Source: Propionibacteriaceae bacterium
GTDB lineage: Bacteria > Actinomycetota > Actinomycetes > Propionibacteriales > Propionibacteriaceae
Direction of reading: 5' to 3'
Assembly (NCBI GenBank): GCA_031272505.1
Contig: JAISTQ010000053.1
Span: 1-61,633, forward strand
Length of the DNA stretch: 61,633 nt
Position numbers and translations under genes: made by a program. Of this stretch, positions 58,801 to 61,633 are shown in pieces. Each line of letters opens with the position of its first letter. Positions within the stretch are counted from its first letter, which is position 1. Under the pieces are notes generated by a model. The model did not search any database, was not told the origin of the DNA, and worked only from the letters and a program-made list of their open reading frames with translations.

Positions 58801-61350
58801 GGCGAGCAGTTGGGCAAGCGCTGGCCGCACCCGGACAACGGCGCCGTCTTCCATATCTACCAAAGCCGGGAGTACAACTATTGGAAGGCGCCGGGCACCG
58901 GCATGGCGTCCACCTCGTCCGCCGTCTGGCAGACCCCGCGCACGGTGGTGACGGCCGCGATGATGCCCTCCAACCCGACGCGGAGCACCCCTATCGTGAT
59001 CACATTGGTGAGCCAGCCGCCCACTTCCGGGGAGAAGCTGCACCTACGCTATTGGACCGAGGAGACCCCCGAGATCAAATGCGGTGACGAAGGGGTCACC
59101 TGCCGCGATTGGAACGGCTTCCCGTTCATCCTGATGGACTCCTTGAGCACGAACGTCACCCCGTCCGGCTCGTATGCGGCGAAGGCGCTGGAGGGGTTGA
59201 CGCCGGTGGACAGCTACGGCGACTGGGCGGAAACGCTCACCGGGCCGGGTTCGATCAATGATATCTACACCGAACCCACCGAAGAGGAGTTGGCGGCCGG
59301 GGCGGTGAAGCAGCGGCTCACCACCTACCGGCATTTCTACTACACCCGCAACGAGGTGACGTTGCGTTACGACATGCGCGGCGAGGGCGAGCAGCTAGCC
59401 CCGGTGCCGCTGAAATACGGCTACTCGCTGGCCCAGTATGGGGGGCCGGCGCCAGATGTCGTCAACGAGGATGGGAGCGTGTCGGCGCGCTTCCGGGGCT
59501 GGTATGCGGACGCGAACCTGACCCTCCCGTTCAACTTCAACACCACCATCGGCAGCACCGACGTCACCGTCTTCGCGAAATGGGAGTCGACCGACCACCT
59601 GATCACCTTTCGGGACGCGGACGGCTCGGCCCTGGCCGTGGACGACAGCGACACCCAGGGCGTGGCGGACGGCGGCACCGTCGATTTCAACTCGCTCACC
59701 ATCGGCGGGCTGCGCTTCATCGCGAACGGGCTGAACGACCCGATCCGGGGCCTGTTCACCGGTTGGGATTACGAGCCGAGCTTCGGCGGGCGGATGGCCT
59801 TCCCGACGGGCACCAAGATCTATCAGGATTACACGTTGTACGCCCGTTGGAAGACCTCCGGGCTGTTCGTCTACTACCACAATCCGAATGGCGCGCTGCT
59901 GGCCACCGACACCGGCGTGGACGCGGCCGGCTACTCGCAGGGCACCATGGTGGCCGCCCGCACCGCCGACGATCTGGAGGTCGGCTGCGGCGCCGGGCAG
60001 AGCTTCATCGGCTGGCGGGTCGGCGGGATCGGGGCGATCTACGCGCCCGGCTCGTCCTTCAAGATGTACGGTGAGCCGCACCTGTATCCGTTCTGCCTCG
60101 CCCCGGAGGATTCCGGGCTGCTGGTGACGCTCACCTACGCCTCGAACACCGGGGTGCAGATCGCCGAGGCCCTGGATTCGGACCAAGATGGCGTCACCGA
60201 CCCGGATTATCTGATCGTGCGCGGCAACAACCCGAACACGCTGACCGCCCCAGAGGTGACGTTCACGCGGGTCGGCTACAAGCTGGTCGGCTGGAATACC
60301 TGCGCGGACCCGTCCACTTGCGAAAACCCGAAGGCCTACGCTTTGGGCCAGGCGTATGCGGCGGGCGCGGGCGCGCAGCAGACCCTCTACGCGCAATGGG
60401 AGGAGCTGTACACGCGGCTGGCCTACGAGGCGTCCCCGCGCGATTACGGCACCGTGCAGGGGGTCGAGGGAGGCCTGGCCAAGGCGCGGCACACCGAGGA
60501 TGTGGCGCAGGTGACCGGCGTGCCCGAGGGTGCCACCGCCGTCCCAGCCGCCGAAGGCTACCTTTTCATGGGCTGGTACCTGGGCGACACTTTGCTCTCC
60601 CACGCGGCGACTTTCGTCCCCGAAAAGCCCGAAACTGACGTGGTGTGGCAGCCGACCGTCTACACCGCCAAGTTCGTCCCCATCTATTTCAAGGTGACGT
60701 TCATTCTGCATCTGCCCGACGGCAGCACCGAGGAGACGGTCCGCACCGTCGCCTACCGCGAGCCGGCCGCCGCCCCGAACATCCCCATCGAGGAGGGGTA
60801 CACCTTCACCGGCTGGGACAACGCCTTCGGGATGATCACCGAGGACACGGTGGTGCACGGCTTCTATATCGAGCGGACGTTCACGGTAAAGTTCGTCGAC
60901 CACGACGGCACGGTTCTGGATACCCAGATCGTCGGCTTCGGCAAAGACGCGGTCGCTCCCGAGCAGCCGTTCTGGGCCGGCCACTTCTTCACCGGCTGGG
61001 ACAAGGAGTTCACGGACGTCAAGTCGAACCTGATCGTCTACGCGCTCTATGACGGTGCCCAACCCACGCCCACCAACACCCCCTCGGTCGTCCCCACCGA
61101 CACACCCGATGACGACGTGTCGCCCACCCCGAGCCAGAGCGTCAGCAGCACCTCCTCGCCCTCGCCGACCTCCACCCGGTCCACCGACCCCACCGTCACC
61201 CCCACCGACCGCGACATCCCCGACCCCGACGACCCCGATGACCCCGATGACGACGACCTCGCCTTCACCGGCCCCGCCACCCTCCCCGTCATCCCGGCCC
61301 TCCTCCTCATCCTCTTTGGCTCCGCCCTCGTCCTAAAAAGACGTGAGTAG
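55900..61350 (+). CDS. Sortase-anchored protein with InlB-type repeats
   Basis: An 1816-residue wall protein. The signal peptide ends near QSSA|DP (35). Residues about 39-750 and 752-1406 are two versions of one large unit: each contains PYQVVYWVEKPNLGVNFTP, a TxTVINVY-like strand, FKGWYAD-type Listeria/Bacteroides repeats and an HLYPxC segment. Three shorter repeat units follow (about 1500-1720; YTFTGWDNAFGMITEDTVV is one). A Thr/Ser/Pro stalk, an Asp/Pro tract, LAFTG (1787-1791), a hydrophobic helix and KRRE end the protein. An adhesive or structural surface role is likely. ATG with GGAGAGG upstream. Confidence 0.85.
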   Translation: MLSTRAAQVVGKLMLAFAMLAAMAVCPQVAQSSADPQYVTISFVAEGATAPDPIQAEKGLTLGDVTLPLATLVSRPNYIPKYWSLSSGGAEAPLDYVLNDDVTLYMKWQGVEGVPYQVVYWVEKPNLGVNFTPRPGNPEHYDYAYSEPIGGSGVAGSLIGGPGIEADIEITSIPAPSYFDKEDPMHWASWQATETTTLTGDGLTIVNVYCELKTYQINFPVDPDGVGRKLTGDGNGDGKDETYDQNQPYTLDFKFGENVAARWPHPSMGWEFSDPTGLVYSYWEHPELAVSSGDWQTTRTDITVAMMPTNPDTASYTLKLYWTDVTESVTMHYWGEELDEQKGDNSFTRRDYQGTTYVLLTDYTAAIPPTTDFRSKTIPGFQAGIQGDTSDTTTGPAFAALQDEDGKYHKYINHYYRRLVNSVYFDTRGHGDAVATQEVPFGASLKYLEGAARQTKLAGWTFKGWYADSGTTLSFDFDAKMPAHDLTIYARWESTDWQVTFVDEDGTPLADDGTQTQGVQNLHTINFANLTIGGKRYVARETNDPAHGALEGWDYKPAPTSPKVAFNADTPLQGDITLYARWKSEGLTIDYHTTGGTLVQTDDAGGEGYRNGTWAVVADGSDSYCSTGRHFVGWRIDGVGAVFLPGAAMQVFGEPHLYPYCPVIGSALTGVEYVKADKYIVSFLDGYGQVFLSRVVEPGQPVEVPTPADLASMAYPGDKIFESQWTPDGSEVFNFGDPIESNLTLQPVLHDTVTIIFFTQGTPVEPLRVRKGASAYEVAIPDVHSIARDGYTPNFWSVDGPTPLPADYQFKTDTTLSVNWTAVPNGLPYQVVYWVEKPNLGVNFTPVPGNPDHYDFAYAEPAPRWATAGQTIGGPDADIVIDTLPSPVLASDPTKVDVEHPLRWAYWQQTETKTLDGTKTVINVYAALRTYSYTMTLSNSTDTIDYDHDLDGEPTTFKYKFTLVYKFGEQLGKRWPHPDNGAVFHIYQSREYNYWKAPGTGMASTSSAVWQTPRTVVTAAMMPSNPTRSTPIVITLVSQPPTSGEKLHLRYWTEETPEIKCGDEGVTCRDWNGFPFILMDSLSTNVTPSGSYAAKALEGLTPVDSYGDWAETLTGPGSINDIYTEPTEEELAAGAVKQRLTTYRHFYYTRNEVTLRYDMRGEGEQLAPVPLKYGYSLAQYGGPAPDVVNEDGSVSARFRGWYADANLTLPFNFNTTIGSTDVTVFAKWESTDHLITFRDADGSALAVDDSDTQGVADGGTVDFNSLTIGGLRFIANGLNDPIRGLFTGWDYEPSFGGRMAFPTGTKIYQDYTLYARWKTSGLFVYYHNPNGALLATDTGVDAAGYSQGTMVAARTADDLEVGCGAGQSFIGWRVGGIGAIYAPGSSFKMYGEPHLYPFCLAPEDSGLLVTLTYASNTGVQIAEALDSDQDGVTDPDYLIVRGNNPNTLTAPEVTFTRVGYKLVGWNTCADPSTCENPKAYALGQAYAAGAGAQQTLYAQWEELYTRLAYEASPRDYGTVQGVEGGLAKARHTEDVAQVTGVPEGATAVPAAEGYLFMGWYLGDTLLSHAATFVPEKPETDVVWQPTVYTAKFVPIYFKVTFILHLPDGSTEETVRTVAYREPAAAPNIPIEEGYTFTGWDNAFGMITEDTVVHGFYIERTFTVKFVDHDGTVLDTQIVGFGKDAVAPEQPFWAGHFFTGWDKEFTDVKSNLIVYALYDGAQPTPTNTPSVVPTDTPDDDVSPTPSQSVSSTSSPSPTSTRSTDPTVTPTDRDIPDPDDPDDPDDDDLAFTGPATLPVIPALLLILFGSALVLKRRE

Positions 61351-61351
61351 C

Positions 61352-61633
61352 GCCGCGAAATTGTCCTCGCACTTCGTGCTCGGGCACTATCTGTGCGGTT
61401 CGGGCTCCGCCCTATCAGGCTTCAATCGTGTCCGAATAGGAGCAAGCTCCTTATTCGTCCACTCAAAGCCCGCCGCACGATTGGTTGGCGCGCCAGCCGT
61501 GTGTGTTCTCTCCGGCGGGAGCGGCTGCTTATAGACATTTTTCTCAGAAAGCGGGGGCTCACGCTCCGCTTAGGAGCGACTGGCTTTCGCCTTATTGTCG
61601 CTCCACGCTCCACTGCGCGACCCGGCTTTACGC
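61352..61633. repeat. Degenerate hairpin repeats at window end
   Basis: Bases 61360-61480 contain TCCTCGCACTTCGTGCTCGG and a hairpin GAATAGGAGCAAGCTCCTTATTC (one-base bulge); the rest to 61633 has GGAGCGACTGGC-type pieces. No gene is seen. Confidence 0.5.

Noticed and set aside
56698-59043. 781-codon antisense frame opposite the InlB-repeat protein
   Set aside because: No signal, domain or start site; the plus-strand protein has signal peptide, repeats and sorting motif.

Overview
The window comes from a high-GC Gram-positive bacterium of the Actinomycetota. Pointers are strongly GC-biased codon use, many GTG starts, a tRNA adenosine deaminase-associated protein typical of actinobacteria, LAFTG-type sortase signals (the class E sortase pattern), and leaderless genes that start 6-7 nt after a TANNNT box. 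Long secreted proteins with SpaA/Cna-B, SdrD-B-like, FIVAR and InlB-type modules suggest a host-associated member, perhaps Actinomycetaceae-like; the genus cannot be fixed from the sequence.

Layout. 0.4-3.3 kb: tRNA-Ser(CGA), tadA and its associated gene, upp, menB. 3.4-23.6 kb: a wall-polymer (teichoic acid-like) locus with a cytidylyltransferase, an NAD-dependent epimerase/reductase, six CDP-glycerol glycerophosphotransferase (TagF-like) proteins, an OafA-type acyltransferase with an SGNH domain, rmlA, an ATP-grasp/HAD fusion, two GT2 glycosyltransferases and a CDP-alcohol phosphatidyltransferase homologue. A decayed toxin-antitoxin pair sits between two inverted TagF paralogues. 23.6-29.3 kb: a CorC/HlyC-family membrane protein, a shortened DUF559-like gene, nadE and an alpha/beta hydrolase. 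29.8-35.1 kb: a 1764-residue secreted GH3 glycosidase. 35.2-40.0 kb: rplU-rpmA, two PQ-loop/SWEET genes, obg, clpS. 40.2-52.4 kb: a 4064-residue sortase-anchored SpaA/Cna-B surface protein. 52.9-55.6 kb: rph-rdgB-folA, murI, tRNA-Leu(UAG). 55.9-61.35 kb: an 1816-residue sortase-anchored protein with InlB-like repeats and a 713-residue internal duplication.

The most unusual signal is a modular, hairpin-rich repeat family of about 90 bp. It sits within a few bases of the 3' end of most genes. Its hairpin stems differ between copies but stay self-complementary. It has also entered two wall-polymer genes in frame: a 192-bp inverted pair inside one TagF gene and a single copy near the start of another. 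Where the two genic copies share an orientation they are read in the same frame, which recalls the Rickettsia palindromic elements. Two further repeat families are present: one with GTCCACACTTT arms around 25-28 kb, and a ~210-bp element present twice (28.2 and 52.5 kb) that may be a non-coding RNA.

Working together, the 3.4-23.6 kb genes probably make a CDP-activated alditol-phosphate, polymerise it with several TagF-type enzymes, and decorate it by glycosylation and acylation. Export genes and sortases are not in the window.
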